The notes under the pieces were generated by a model. That model had not been told where the DNA came from. It ran no database searches and saw only the letters and a list, made by a program, of their open reading frames with translations. The translations under genes were made by a program, and so were the position numbers. A DNA stretch of 64,000 bases from Nonomuraea guangzhouensis (GTDB lineage: Bacteria; Actinomycetota; Actinomycetes; Streptosporangiales; Streptosporangiaceae), in NCBI RefSeq assembly GCF_019396345.1, contig NZ_JAHKRM010000001.1, positions 372,001 through 436,000 on the forward strand, read 5' to 3'. Below, one piece after another: positions 1 through 8,063 of the stretch. How positions within the stretch are numbered: the stretch's first letter is position 1; each line of letters opens with the position of its first letter.

Positions 1-6
1 TCCCAT
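1..6 (-). CDS. start of a gene that runs off the left edge
   Basis: An ATG on the minus strand at 6-4 is preceded by an AAGGA ribosome-binding site six bases upstream. Only two codons lie inside the window, so nothing can be said about the product. It would be the first gene downstream of the 19-residue minigene at 99-158, separated from it by a GC hairpin. Confidence 0.35.
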
Positions 7-59
7 GCGCATTCCTTCAGTGCAACCCGCACCGCGTCTCCTCCGTGTTTCTGGGGGGT

Positions 60-87
60 GGGTGAGGGCGGCGGCGCGCCCCCACCC
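60..87 (-). terminator. GC hairpin between minigene and downstream gene
   Basis: Eleven-base arms at 60-70 and 77-87 pair with one mismatch around a six-base loop. There is no T tract. It lies 12 bases after the stop of the minigene, so it could end or attenuate transcription before the gene that starts at the window edge. Confidence 0.5.
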
Positions 88-98
88 GGGAAGAGCCG

Positions 99-158
99 TC
101 AGACGGTGCCGTTGATGGTGGCCTTGATGGGCTCGACCTTGCGGACCTCGATCTTCAT
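99..158 (-). CDS. 19-residue peptide, possible RiPP-type precursor
   Basis: The reading frame encodes MKIEVRKVEPIKATINGTV. It is preceded by a near-perfect Shine-Dalgarno sequence (GAGGAGGA, five bases before ATG), which is why I call such a short frame. It is charged at the N-terminal end (K, E, R) and has a small, polar C-terminal end (ATINGTV). There is no membrane segment and no cysteine. A hairpin follows, then another start codon with its own ribosome-binding site at the window edge. A short precursor followed by a partial terminator and a maturation gene is the layout of many RiPP operons, but the modifying genes are outside the window. A leader peptide or chance frame are alternatives. 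Confidence 0.5.
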   Translation of the reverse strand: MKIEVRKVEPIKATINGTV

Positions 159-288
159 GGAGTCCTCCTCTCGGGGTTCTTGTGATCAATCTCCTTGACG
201 CCACCACAAAATCGCCACATTTCCGCCACATGCCGGAGCTCCTTGTGAACACGCTCTCCCAGTAGCTCGGATCGTTATCCAACACTCG

Positions 289-318
289 TTGACAGGCCCA
301 TGTTATGGCCGCGAATCT
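289..318 (+). promoter_or_regulatory. promoter of the beta-glucoside operon
   Basis: A consensus -35 TTGACA lies at 289-294. After an 18-base spacer, GAATCT at 313-318 is a weak -10. The operator palindrome starts three bases later, so it would cover the transcription start and a bound repressor would block initiation. Confidence 0.5.
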
Positions 319-320
319 CT

Positions 321-338
321 TGAGAGAGCGCTCTCTCA
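321..338 (+). promoter_or_regulatory. perfect 18-bp LacI/CebR-type operator
   Basis: TGAGAGAGCGCTCTCTCA is a perfect palindrome. Its GAGCGCTC core is the same as in the CebR operator of Streptomyces (TGGGAGCGCTCCCA), and LacI-family sites typically have a central CG/GC. It lies between the promoter and the first gene of the operon and is the likely target of the LacI regulator at 4847-5842. Confidence 0.75.
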
Positions 339-365
339 GTCTCCTTCGAAACCTTGGAGGGCTCC

Positions 366-1661
366 ATGACCCCCCGCTTCCGGCAGCTCGCCGTACCCCT
401 GCTCACCGCCTCCCTCCTCGCCCTGGCATCGGCGTGCGGAGGCGGCGGCGCGAACAACACCGCCGGCACGACGGCCGCGCCCGGAGAGAAGGTCAAGCTG
501 ACCGTCGGCCTCTTCGGCGACTTCGGCTTCAAGCCCCTCTACGAGGAGTACAAGAAGACCCACCCGAACATCGAGATCGTCGAGAACGTCACCCAGTTCA
601 ACGATCACCACAACAACCTGGTCAAGCGGCTGGCCACGAACGCCGGGGCGGGTGACGTCGAGGCCGTCGAGGTGGGCTACATCAGCACGTTCACCGCCCA
701 GCCCGGCAAGTTCGTCGACCTCAAGCAGTACGGGCTCGACAAGCGGCAGGGCGACTACCTCGACTGGAAGTGGCAGCAGGGCCTGAGCAAGGACGGGCAG
801 CAGGTGCTGGGCCTCGGCACCGACGTGGGCGGCCTGGCCATGTGCTACCGCAAGGACCTGTTCAAGAAGGCCGGGCTGCCGACCGACCGTACCGAGGTGG
901 GCGGGCTCTGGCCGACCTGGGAGCAGTACATCGAGACCGGTAAGAAGTTCGCGGCGGCCGGCGTTTCGGGCACCAAGTTCGTGGACGCGCCCGGCGAGAT
1001 CTTCCGCGCCATGGTGAACCAGGCGCCGGTCGGGCTCTATGACGCCCAGGACCAGATCATCGTGGCCACGAACCCCGACGTGAAGAAGGCGTGGGACCTG
1101 TCCAACCAGCTCACCCAGAACGGGCTCACCGCCAAGCTCGCGGCCTTCTCGCCGCCGTGGAACACCGGCTTCGCCAAGGGGTCGTTCGCCACGATCATCT
1201 GCCCGGCGTGGATGACCGGGTTCATCCAGGAACAGGCCAAGGACGCGTCCGGCAAGTGGGACATCGCTCCCGTACCCGGTGGTTCGGGCAACAGTGGCGG
1301 CTCACATCTGATGATCCCCAAGCAGAGCAAGCACCCCAAGGAGGCGGCCGAGCTGATCGACTTCCTCACCTCCAAGGACAACCAGGCCAAGGTGTTCAAG
1401 GAGGAGGGCACGTTCCCGTCGATCCCGGCGCTGTACGACGACCCGTCGATCCAGAACTTCACCAAGCCGTTCTTCGGTGACGCGCCGATCGGCAAGATCT
1501 ACTCCGAGGCCGCCAAGTCGCTCAAGCCGCAGCATCTCGGCCCGAAGGAGGCCGATGTCCGCACGGTGGTCGGGGACGGGCTCGGCCGGGTCGAGCAGGG
1601 CAAGCAGAGTCCCGACCAGGCGTGGGCCCAGGTGCTCGAGGACGTCAAGAAGATCAAATGA
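366..1661 (+). CDS. sugar ABC transporter substrate-binding lipoprotein (beta-glucoside type)
   Basis: Family 1 extracellular solute-binding protein of 431 residues, anchored outside the membrane. A basic N-terminus and hydrophobic stretch end in a lipobox (LASAC, Cys at about residue 24), followed by a Gly/Thr-rich linker. The start is ATG 366, with GGAGGG four bases upstream; the in-frame TTG at 354 is less likely because the ribosome-binding site overlaps it. Two permeases and a GH1 glucosidase follow in overlapping frames, as in ceb-type cellobiose/cello-oligosaccharide loci. A beta-glucoside or cello-oligosaccharide ligand is therefore likely but inferred. The ATPase is absent, so a shared MsiK-type ATPase elsewhere is expected. 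Confidence 0.85.
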   Translation: MTPRFRQLAVPLLTASLLALASACGGGGANNTAGTTAAPGEKVKLTVGLFGDFGFKPLYEEYKKTHPNIEIVENVTQFNDHHNNLVKRLATNAGAGDVEAVEVGYISTFTAQPGKFVDLKQYGLDKRQGDYLDWKWQQGLSKDGQQVLGLGTDVGGLAMCYRKDLFKKAGLPTDRTEVGGLWPTWEQYIETGKKFAAAGVSGTKFVDAPGEIFRAMVNQAPVGLYDAQDQIIVATNPDVKKAWDLSNQLTQNGLTAKLAAFSPPWNTGFAKGSFATIICPAWMTGFIQEQAKDASGKWDIAPVPGGSGNSGGSHLMIPKQSKHPKEAAELIDFLTSKDNQAKVFKEEGTFPSIPALYDDPSIQNFTKPFFGDAPIGKIYSEAAKSLKPQHLGPKEADVRTVVGDGLGRVEQGKQSPDQAWAQVLEDVKKIK

Positions 1662-2614
1662 GCTCCCTTCCGCTCACCGTCGCCAGGCGGCGCGGGCGCA
1701 GCGTGCGGCACACCCTCGACGTGAGGGCGTCGCCGTACGCCTACGTCGCCCCCTTCTTCCTGCTGTTCTGCGCCTTCGGGCTGTTCCCCCTGGCCTACAC
1801 GGCCTGGGTGAGCCTGCACGACTGGACGTTGCTGTCCGAGGAGCACACGTTCGTCGGGCTGAAGAACTTCGGCACGCTGCTCGGCGACGGCTACTTCTGG
1901 AACGCGACGTTCAACACGCTGTCCATCGGGGTGCTGTCGACCGTGCCGCAGCTGCTGCTGGCCATCTGGCTGGCGCACCTGCTGAACCGGCGGCTGCGGA
2001 TGCAGACGCTGTTCAGGATCTCGTTGCTGCTGCCCAACGTCACCAGCGTGGTGGCCGTCGTGGTGATCTTCAGCCAGCTGTTCGGCCGGGACTTCGGGCT
2101 GATCAACTGGGTGCTGTCCTGGTTCGGGGCCGGCAGCGTCGACTGGGCGGCGGGCACGGCGAGCTCGCACGTCGCACTGTCCACCATGATCATGTGGCGC
2201 TGGACCGGCTACAACGCGCTGATCTTCCTCGCCGCGATGCAGGCCGTACCGCGTGAGCTGTACGAGGCCGCCACCCTCGACGGAGCGTCCGGCTTCACCC
2301 AGCTCCGTAAGATCACCATCCCGATGATCCGGCCCACGATCATCTTCGTCGTCATCGTCTCCTCGATCGGCGCGATGCAGATCATCGCCGAACCGCTGCT
2401 GTTCGGGGCGAGCAGCGGCGCCGGGGGCGGCGCCGTCAGCGGCGGGCCCGACCGGCAGTTCCAGACGCTGGCGCTGTTCGTGTACGAGCAGGGGTTCACC
2501 AAGTTCGACTTCGGTTACGCCTCGGCGGCCTCCTGGCTGATGTTCCTGGCCGTGGTGGTCGTGGCGGGCGTGAACTATCTGCTGACCCGGCGGGTGAAGG
2601 GCGGGCTGCTATGA
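1658..2614 (+). CDS. sugar ABC transporter permease (MalF/CebF type)
   Basis: Inner-membrane permease of 318 residues that would form a heterodimer with the next gene product. It starts at ATG 1658, overlapping the stop of the binding protein by four bases (ATGA). Several long hydrophobic helices are visible, and the cytoplasmic EAA loop (YEAATLDGASG...KITIP), which docks to the ATPase, lies in the second half. The C-terminal half also has a Gly/Ala/Ser-rich stretch (GASSGAGGGAVSGG) in an extracellular loop. The overlap implies translational coupling within one operon. Confidence 0.88.
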   Translation: MSSLPLTVARRRGRSVRHTLDVRASPYAYVAPFFLLFCAFGLFPLAYTAWVSLHDWTLLSEEHTFVGLKNFGTLLGDGYFWNATFNTLSIGVLSTVPQLLLAIWLAHLLNRRLRMQTLFRISLLLPNVTSVVAVVVIFSQLFGRDFGLINWVLSWFGAGSVDWAAGTASSHVALSTMIMWRWTGYNALIFLAAMQAVPRELYEAATLDGASGFTQLRKITIPMIRPTIIFVVIVSSIGAMQIIAEPLLFGASSGAGGGAVSGGPDRQFQTLALFVYEQGFTKFDFGYASAASWLMFLAVVVVAGVNYLLTRRVKGGLL

Positions 2615-3414
2615 GGCTCCGTTACCTGACGCTGACCGGGGTGGCCTTCTTCTCGGCGTTCCCGCTCTACTACAGCGTGGTCGTGGCCTCCCGGCACAAC
2701 TCGGCGCTGGCCGAGGTGCCGCCGCCGCTGCTGCCCGGCGGGAACTTCTTCGCCAACGTGGCCCGGGTCTTCGACACCGTGCCCTTCGGGCTGGCGCTGG
2801 CGAACTCGGTCATCGTGGCGGGGTCGATCTCTCTCGCGGTGATGTTCTTCTCGACGCTGGCCGGGTTCGCCTTCGCCAAGCTGCGCTTCAGGGGCAAGAA
2901 CATCATGCTGCTGGTCACGGTCGCGACCATGATGGTGCCGACGCAGCTCGGCATCATCCCGCTCTACCTGCTCATGGTGAAACTCGAATGGACCGGGACG
3001 AACTACGCGCTGATCGTGCCGGCCCTGGTCAACGCCTTCGGGGTGTTCTTCATGACGCAGTACCTGTCCAGGGCCCTGCCGACCGAGCTGCTGGAGGCGG
3101 GCCGGGTGGACGGGTGCACGACGTGGGGGCTGTTCTGGCACGTGGTGCTGCCCGTCGCGCGGCCCGCTGCGGCGGTGCTCGGCATGCTGACGTTCATGTC
3201 GGCCTGGAACGACTACTTCTGGCCGCTGGTCGTCCTGAACCCGGACAACCCGACGGTGCAGGTCGCCCTGTCGACACTGGCCAGCGGGTACGTCAACGAC
3301 TACGTCCTGGGGCTGGCCGGCACGGCGGTGGGAACCCTGCCGCTGGTGCTGGTCTTCGCCCTGTTCGGCAAGCAGATCATCGGCGGAATCATGCAAGGAG
3401 CTGTTAAGGGATGA
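2611..3414 (+). CDS. sugar ABC transporter permease (MalG/CebG type)
   Basis: Second permease, 267 residues, starting in an ATGA overlap with the first. The EAA loop reads LEAGRVDGCTTWG...VVLPVARP near residue 160-180. The Gly of the motif is kept, but a Cys and Trp replace the usual small residues. It completes the membrane part of the importer. Its stop overlaps the start of the GH1 gene, so uptake and hydrolysis are made from one message. Confidence 0.88.
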   Translation: MRLRYLTLTGVAFFSAFPLYYSVVVASRHNSALAEVPPPLLPGGNFFANVARVFDTVPFGLALANSVIVAGSISLAVMFFSTLAGFAFAKLRFRGKNIMLLVTVATMMVPTQLGIIPLYLLMVKLEWTGTNYALIVPALVNAFGVFFMTQYLSRALPTELLEAGRVDGCTTWGLFWHVVLPVARPAAAVLGMLTFMSAWNDYFWPLVVLNPDNPTVQVALSTLASGYVNDYVLGLAGTAVGTLPLVLVFALFGKQIIGGIMQGAVKG

Positions 3415-4781
3415 TTTTCCCGGAGAACTTCGTGTGGGGGGCCGCCACCGCCTCCTACCAGATCGAGGGGGCGGTCAAGGAGGACGGGCGCGGCCAGTCC
3501 ATCTGGGACACCTTCTCCCACAGCCCCGGGAACGTGGCGGACGGCGACACCGGGGACGTGGCCTGTGACCATTACCATCGGTATCGCGATGACGTCGCGC
3601 TGATGCGGGAGCTGGGGCTGGCGGCCTACCGGTTCTCGATCGCGTGGCCGCGGATCCAGCCGGACGGTCGCGGGAAGGTCAATCCTCAAGGGCTCGGGTT
3701 CTACTCCCGGCTGGTGGATGCGCTGCTGGCCGCCGACATTTCGCCTTATGTCACGCTTTATCACTGGGATTTGCCGCAGGCGCTTGAGGGTGAGGGTGGC
3801 TGGACAAATCGCGATACGGCGTACTATTTCGCCGACTATGCGCAGGCCGTACACGAGAAGCTGGGTGACCGCGTCGCCCACTGGACCACGCTGAACGAGC
3901 CGTGGGTCGCCGCCTACCTCGGCTACGGCAACGGCGTGCACGCGCCCGGCCGCAGGCGGGCCGCGGACGCCATGCGCTCGGCGCACCACCTGCTCCTGGG
4001 CCACGGCCTGGCCGCCAGGCGGCTGCGCTCGCTGGGCGCCGAGAACATCATGCTCGTCATCAACTCGGCCCCCGTGCTCACCCCCGCCCAGGTCAACGAC
4101 CCGCAGGCGACCCCAGACGCGGCCGACGCGGCCGCCGTGCACCGCATCCACACGTTGCTGACCAGGCAGTTCCTCGACCCCGCCCGCCACGGCAGCTACC
4201 CGGCCGAGGTGCTGGAGGCGGCCGCGCGCAACGGCGGCACCGACCACATCCTCGACGGCGACCTGGAGATCATCAACGCCCCGATCGACCAGATCGGGAT
4301 CAACTACTACAACCCCTGTGTCGTGGAGGCGGGCCCCGGCTCCCCCGTCGACCCCGCGTGGCCGGGCTCGGAGGACGTGCGCTTCCGTACCGCCGACGCG
4401 CCCACCACCGCGATGGGCTGGCCCATCGTCCCGGACGGCCTGTCCAGGCTGCTGGTACGGCTCTCGCAGGACTACCCGGGGGTCGGCCTGATGGTCACCG
4501 AGAACGGCGCGGCCTTCGACGACGTCGTGACGGACGGCCGGGTGCACGACACCGACCGGGTCGCCTACCTGGAGGGGCACCTGCGCGAGGTGCACCGGGC
4601 CATCGCGGCGGGGGCCGACCTGCGGGGCTATCTGGTGTGGTCGCTGCTGGACAACTTCGAGTGGGCGGAGGGCTATCGGCGCAGGTTCGGGATCGTGCAC
4701 GTGGATTACGAGACGCTCGCTCGGCGGCCCAAGGACAGTGCGCTGTGGTATCGGGACGTGATCGGCAGGAACGGCCTGTAG
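3411..4781 (+). CDS. GH1 beta-glucosidase
   Basis: Cytoplasmic family 1 glycoside hydrolase of 456 residues, full length for the family, with no signal peptide. The N-terminal FVWGAATASYQIEG is a GH1 hallmark. The acid/base is Glu163 (TLNEPW) and the nucleophile is Glu364 (VTENG). The C-terminal WSLLDNFEWAEGY motif forms the aglycone side. It hydrolyses imported beta-glucosides, probably cellobiose or cello-oligosaccharides, to glucose. The start overlaps the stop of the second permease. This is the bglC position in ceb operons; I leave the symbol blank because substrate is not shown. Confidence 0.93.
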   Translation: MIFPENFVWGAATASYQIEGAVKEDGRGQSIWDTFSHSPGNVADGDTGDVACDHYHRYRDDVALMRELGLAAYRFSIAWPRIQPDGRGKVNPQGLGFYSRLVDALLAADISPYVTLYHWDLPQALEGEGGWTNRDTAYYFADYAQAVHEKLGDRVAHWTTLNEPWVAAYLGYGNGVHAPGRRRAADAMRSAHHLLLGHGLAARRLRSLGAENIMLVINSAPVLTPAQVNDPQATPDAADAAAVHRIHTLLTRQFLDPARHGSYPAEVLEAAARNGGTDHILDGDLEIINAPIDQIGINYYNPCVVEAGPGSPVDPAWPGSEDVRFRTADAPTTAMGWPIVPDGLSRLLVRLSQDYPGVGLMVTENGAAFDDVVTDGRVHDTDRVAYLEGHLREVHRAIAAGADLRGYLVWSLLDNFEWAEGYRRRFGIVHVDYETLARRPKDSALWYRDVIGRNGL

Positions 4782-4846
4782 ATTCCTTCCGTGCTCTCCC
4801 ACATGGCGCAAGACCATGCGACCGCCCGCCCTGATGCGGCGCGGCC

Positions 4847-5842
4847 ATGAGGCGGCCGACGCTGGAGGCGGTCGCCGCCCGTGCGGGGGTCTCCCGCGCC
4901 ACCGCGTCCCGGGTGGTCAACGGGCAGACGACTGTGGCGCCGGACATCCGCGACGCCGTGCTGCGCGCCATCGACGAGCTGGGCTACCTGCCCAACCCGG
5001 CGGCGCGCAGCCTGGTCACCCAGCGCACCGACTCGGTCGCGCTGGTCGTCTCCGAGCCACCGACCAGGGTGTTCTCCGAGGACCCGATGTTCGCCACGGC
5101 CATCCGCTCGGCCAGCGTCGAACTGGAGGCGGCCGACAAGCAGGTCGTCCTCATGCTGGCCTCCTCCGCCAAGAGCCACGCGCGCGTGGAGCGGTACATC
5201 GCAGGCGGCCACGTGGACGGCGTCATGCTCATCTCCATGCACGGCGCCGACCCGCTCCCCACCGCGCTGTCCCGCCTGCGCGTCCCGGTCGTCTCGTACG
5301 GGAGGCCCGCCGTACCCATCGACATCCCGTACGTCGACAACGACAACATCGGCGGCGCCGAGTCAGCGGTCCGTCACCTGGTCGAGTCGGGCAGACGCCG
5401 CATCGCCACGATCGCCGGCCCCCAGGACATGATCGGCGGCCAGGACCGCCTCACGGGCTACCGCAACATCCTGCGCGACTCCGACCGCCGCTCCATCGTC
5501 GCGGTAGGCGACTTCACCCGCGAATCCGGCGCGGTGGCCATGCGCCAGCTCCTGGGCGACGACCCCGGACTGGACGCCGTCTTCGTGGCGAACGACCTGA
5601 TGGCGGTGGGCGCGCTGCAGTCACTCCGCCTGGCCGGTCGGCGGGTGCCGGACGACGTGGCGGTGGTGGGCTTCGACGACATAGAGGCCGCCAAGTACAC
5701 CGAACCACCGCTGACCACCGTGCGACACCCGGTCGCCGAGCAGGCGGCGGCCATGGTGCAACTGCTGCTGGACCTCTTCACGGGCGGCTCCGCCGAGCCC
5801 GTCATCCTGCCCACCGAGCTGGTCGTTCGCGAATCCGCCTAA
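4847..5842 (+). CDS. LacI-family repressor (CebR-like)
   Basis: LacI/GalR regulator of 331 residues. The N-terminal helix-turn-helix (TLEAVAARAGVSRATASRVVNG) is followed by the hinge helix (NPAARSLVTQRT) and a periplasmic-binding-protein-like effector domain (about 60-331). It lies 65 bases after the GH1 gene on the same strand, as cebR does relative to ceb operons. It probably binds the palindrome at 321-338 and is released by an oligosaccharide. I see no copy of that palindrome in front of this gene, so it may be transcribed from the operon or from a weak promoter of its own. Confidence 0.88.
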   Translation: MRRPTLEAVAARAGVSRATASRVVNGQTTVAPDIRDAVLRAIDELGYLPNPAARSLVTQRTDSVALVVSEPPTRVFSEDPMFATAIRSASVELEAADKQVVLMLASSAKSHARVERYIAGGHVDGVMLISMHGADPLPTALSRLRVPVVSYGRPAVPIDIPYVDNDNIGGAESAVRHLVESGRRRIATIAGPQDMIGGQDRLTGYRNILRDSDRRSIVAVGDFTRESGAVAMRQLLGDDPGLDAVFVANDLMAVGALQSLRLAGRRVPDDVAVVGFDDIEAAKYTEPPLTTVRHPVAEQAAAMVQLLLDLFTGGSAEPVILPTELVVRESA

Positions 5843-5875
5843 AGCGAGGACCTCCCTCAAGGGTCGGACTGTGTT

Positions 5876-5898
5876 GCCGGGGGCTGACGCCCCCATTT
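5876..5898 (+). terminator. terminator after the LacI gene
   Basis: GGGGGC at 5879-5884 and GCCCCC at 5889-5894 form a six-pair stem with a TGAC loop, followed by ATTT. It is the only strong hairpin between the LacI gene and the defence module. Confidence 0.6.
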
Positions 5899-6111
5899 AC
5901 AAGCATGGTCCTCGCTCTTCGCTCGGGCTGTCTTCCTTGGGGCTGCGCCATGTGGCGGTGGCCTGCCGGCCCCCCTACCCCCGGCCTGAACCACTTCCAT
6001 GGGAAATCTCGATCAGGACATGAGCCGGATTCTAAGTCGTCTGTCGTGGGTTTCTAACGAATGAAGGCTTAGAATGATGACGGACACCTCATCGAGGCTG
6101 GAGGCTCGGGC
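5899..6111. other. intergenic region before the ATPase/RloB module
   Basis: No coding frame here has codon usage or a ribosome-binding site I would accept. The last 60 bases are clearly less GC-rich (GATTCTAAGTCGTCTGTCGT, GAATGAAGGCTTAGAATGAT), which is where a promoter for the following operon would be expected. I could not fix -35/-10 boxes. Confidence 0.4.
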
Positions 6112-7350
6112 ATGCTGACAGGGTTCCGAGCGGCGAACGTCCTGTCGTTTCGCGGCGAGTTCGAGCTGTCACTACTGGCTCCAGATGGAGGCGACCGCGC
6201 AGCACGCACCGTCAACGGCCTTCGTATCTCCCCGGTAGCCGCTATCTTCGGCGCCAACGCCTCCGGCAAGACGAATGTGCTCGATGCCATGCGGTGGATG
6301 CGCCACGCCGTTCTCGATTCGGTGGCCGACTGGGCGCGTCTCAAAGGCGTGCCGCGGCGACCGTTCGTCCTGGATCGCGAGGCGATGAACGAAGCCTCAT
6401 TGTTCGAGGTCGACGTGCTCATCGGAGAGGACAGATACGTCTATGGATTCGAGGCGTCCGACGAGCGAGTCGAAACAGAATGGTTGCATGTCTTCCCGCA
6501 AGGCAGCCGCCGGCGGCAGGTCTGGTTCGACCGGGACGCCGACCGGGACGGGGACGAATACCGGTTTCCCAGCGATCGACTGAAGGGCGCCAAGAAGCCG
6601 GTGGTCGAGTACACGCGGCCCAACGCGCTGTTTCTCACAGCCGCCGGATCGCTTCAGATGAAGCAGCTGATGCCGCTGCACGACTGGTTCAAGGACAATC
6701 TGTGGCTGGTCGGCCCGGGTGACGATCCGTATCAGCGCGATGTCTACACCCACTCGAAGCTCCTGAACCCCGAGTTCCGCAACCGAGTCGAGGGGCTGAT
6801 AACCGTCGCCGACCTGGGGGTGACCGGAGTCGAGGTCGAGGACCGGGGCGAGGAAATGCCGGAGGTCTCCCTCCTGCATCACGGCAAAGACGGTCCAGTG
6901 CCGTTCGACTTCCTCCACCAGGAGTCCTTCGGCACGCTCGCCTGGTTCGCCCTTTTGGGGCCGCTGCTCAAAGCACTCGATGATGGAGCGGTGCTGCTGG
7001 TTGACGAGCTCGATTCCAGCTTGCATCCCGTGCTGGTCGCCGAGGTCGTCCGGCTGTTCGAGGACCCTGTTGCCAACCCTCTGGGCGCGCAACTCGTGTT
7101 CACCGGGCACGATGCCACGTTGCTGAGCAAGGCTCACGTCGAGCGGCCGCTGAACCGGGAGCAGGTATGGATCACGGAGAAGCGAAAGACCGGCGAATCT
7201 GAGCTTTATCCGCTCACCTCGGTGGGCGTGCGTGCGGACGAGAGCCTGGAGCGTGGATATTTGCGCGGCAGATATGGCGGGGTACCACGTATCGGGCTTG
7301 GTGGCATGGCCGTGGAAGTCGAGCAGCGGGCCGCCGAGGCGGACACGTGA
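6112..7350 (+). CDS. AAA15-type ATPase of a RloA/AbiLi-like defence pair
   Basis: ABC/SMC-like AAA15 ATPase of 412 residues. The N-terminus LTGFRAANVLSFRGEFELSL is typical of RecF/RloA-like ATPases. Walker A is FGANASGKTN (about residues 46-55), and Walker B with D-loop is AVLLVDELDSSLHP (about 294-307). A switch-like TGHDATLL follows near residue 335. The next gene, overlapping by a GTGA, encodes an RloB-type protein. Paired AAA15 ATPase and RloB genes are known as RloAB in restriction loci and as AbiLi/AbiLii in lactococcal abortive infection. A phage-defence role is inferred from this pairing. Confidence 0.82.
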   Translation: MLTGFRAANVLSFRGEFELSLLAPDGGDRAARTVNGLRISPVAAIFGANASGKTNVLDAMRWMRHAVLDSVADWARLKGVPRRPFVLDREAMNEASLFEVDVLIGEDRYVYGFEASDERVETEWLHVFPQGSRRRQVWFDRDADRDGDEYRFPSDRLKGAKKPVVEYTRPNALFLTAAGSLQMKQLMPLHDWFKDNLWLVGPGDDPYQRDVYTHSKLLNPEFRNRVEGLITVADLGVTGVEVEDRGEEMPEVSLLHHGKDGPVPFDFLHQESFGTLAWFALLGPLLKALDDGAVLLVDELDSSLHPVLVAEVVRLFEDPVANPLGAQLVFTGHDATLLSKAHVERPLNREQVWITEKRKTGESELYPLTSVGVRADESLERGYLRGRYGGVPRIGLGGMAVEVEQRAAEADT

Positions 7351-8034
7351 GCAAAGTCAAGAAGAAGGGCCCACCGACCGGTGGTGCACGTGTGCCGCGT
7401 TCGGTGACCGAAGGCCGGAAGCGCGAAGTGATCTATGCCGTGGTGGAAGGGGGAAAGCACCGAGCGGGATTATCTCGGCTATCTGGAGGAGCGGTTCAGC
7501 GGTGATCCACGGGCCTTCGAGATCCATGTCCTCTGGAAACGCAAGGGTTTGAAGCCCCACGAAGTAGTGGATTGGGCGCTCGAAAAGCTCGGTGAGTTGG
7601 ATGATCCCGGGCGCGAACAGGTGTGGGCGTTCTTCGACCGAGACGACCACAGCCACGTCGAGCGGTCCCACGCACGAGCCGAGGCGATGGGGGTGAAGGT
7701 CGCGTTCTCTCACCCGTGCTTCGAACTCTGGTTGCTGCTTCACTTCGGGTCAGGGGCGGCGGGGACGTATACGTCGAAGAACGTACAGAACCGGCTGAGA
7801 GCTGCTCACCGTGCCTTTCGTGACTTCGAAAAGCACATCAGTGCCACCTGTCGGCAGGCACTGGACGGGAGGGAGAAGGACGCCGTCAGCCGGGCGAGAA
7901 ATCTGATCACCAACTGTCCGAGCTTGGCCTGCACGGCCAAGCTCGGACATGCGGACGACTGCAAGGTGCTTGACCGCGTTCCTTCGACGGATGTCTGGAG
8001 GCTACTGGTCGAGCTCGGCATCGTGGTCTGCTGA
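7347..8034 (+). pseudogene. RloB/AbiLii-family nuclease gene with a +1 frameshift
   Basis: The gene should start at GTG 7347 (GAGG upstream, GTGA overlap with the ATPase) and encode about 228 residues. The first part reads ...REVIYAVVEGG. At a run of five G at 7449-7453 the frame is lost. With four G it would read VVEGESTERDYLGYLEE, the EGxxTExxY motif of RloB (a TOPRIM-like fold). The rest is intact in the other frame: FFDRDDHSH and SHPCFELWLLLHF are also RloB signatures. As written, the protein stops making sense at residue 36. An assembly or read error in the homopolymer, a real inactivation of a toxic effector, or slippage-dependent expression would all fit. Confidence 0.8.
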
Positions 8035-8063
8035 ACCGGCAGCTGCCAAACCGCGCACGCCTG

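Noticed and set aside
3300..4817. 505-codon open frame on the minus strand
   Set aside because: It lies opposite the GH1 gene, has the Arg/Val/His-rich composition of an antisense GC shadow, and contains no domain.
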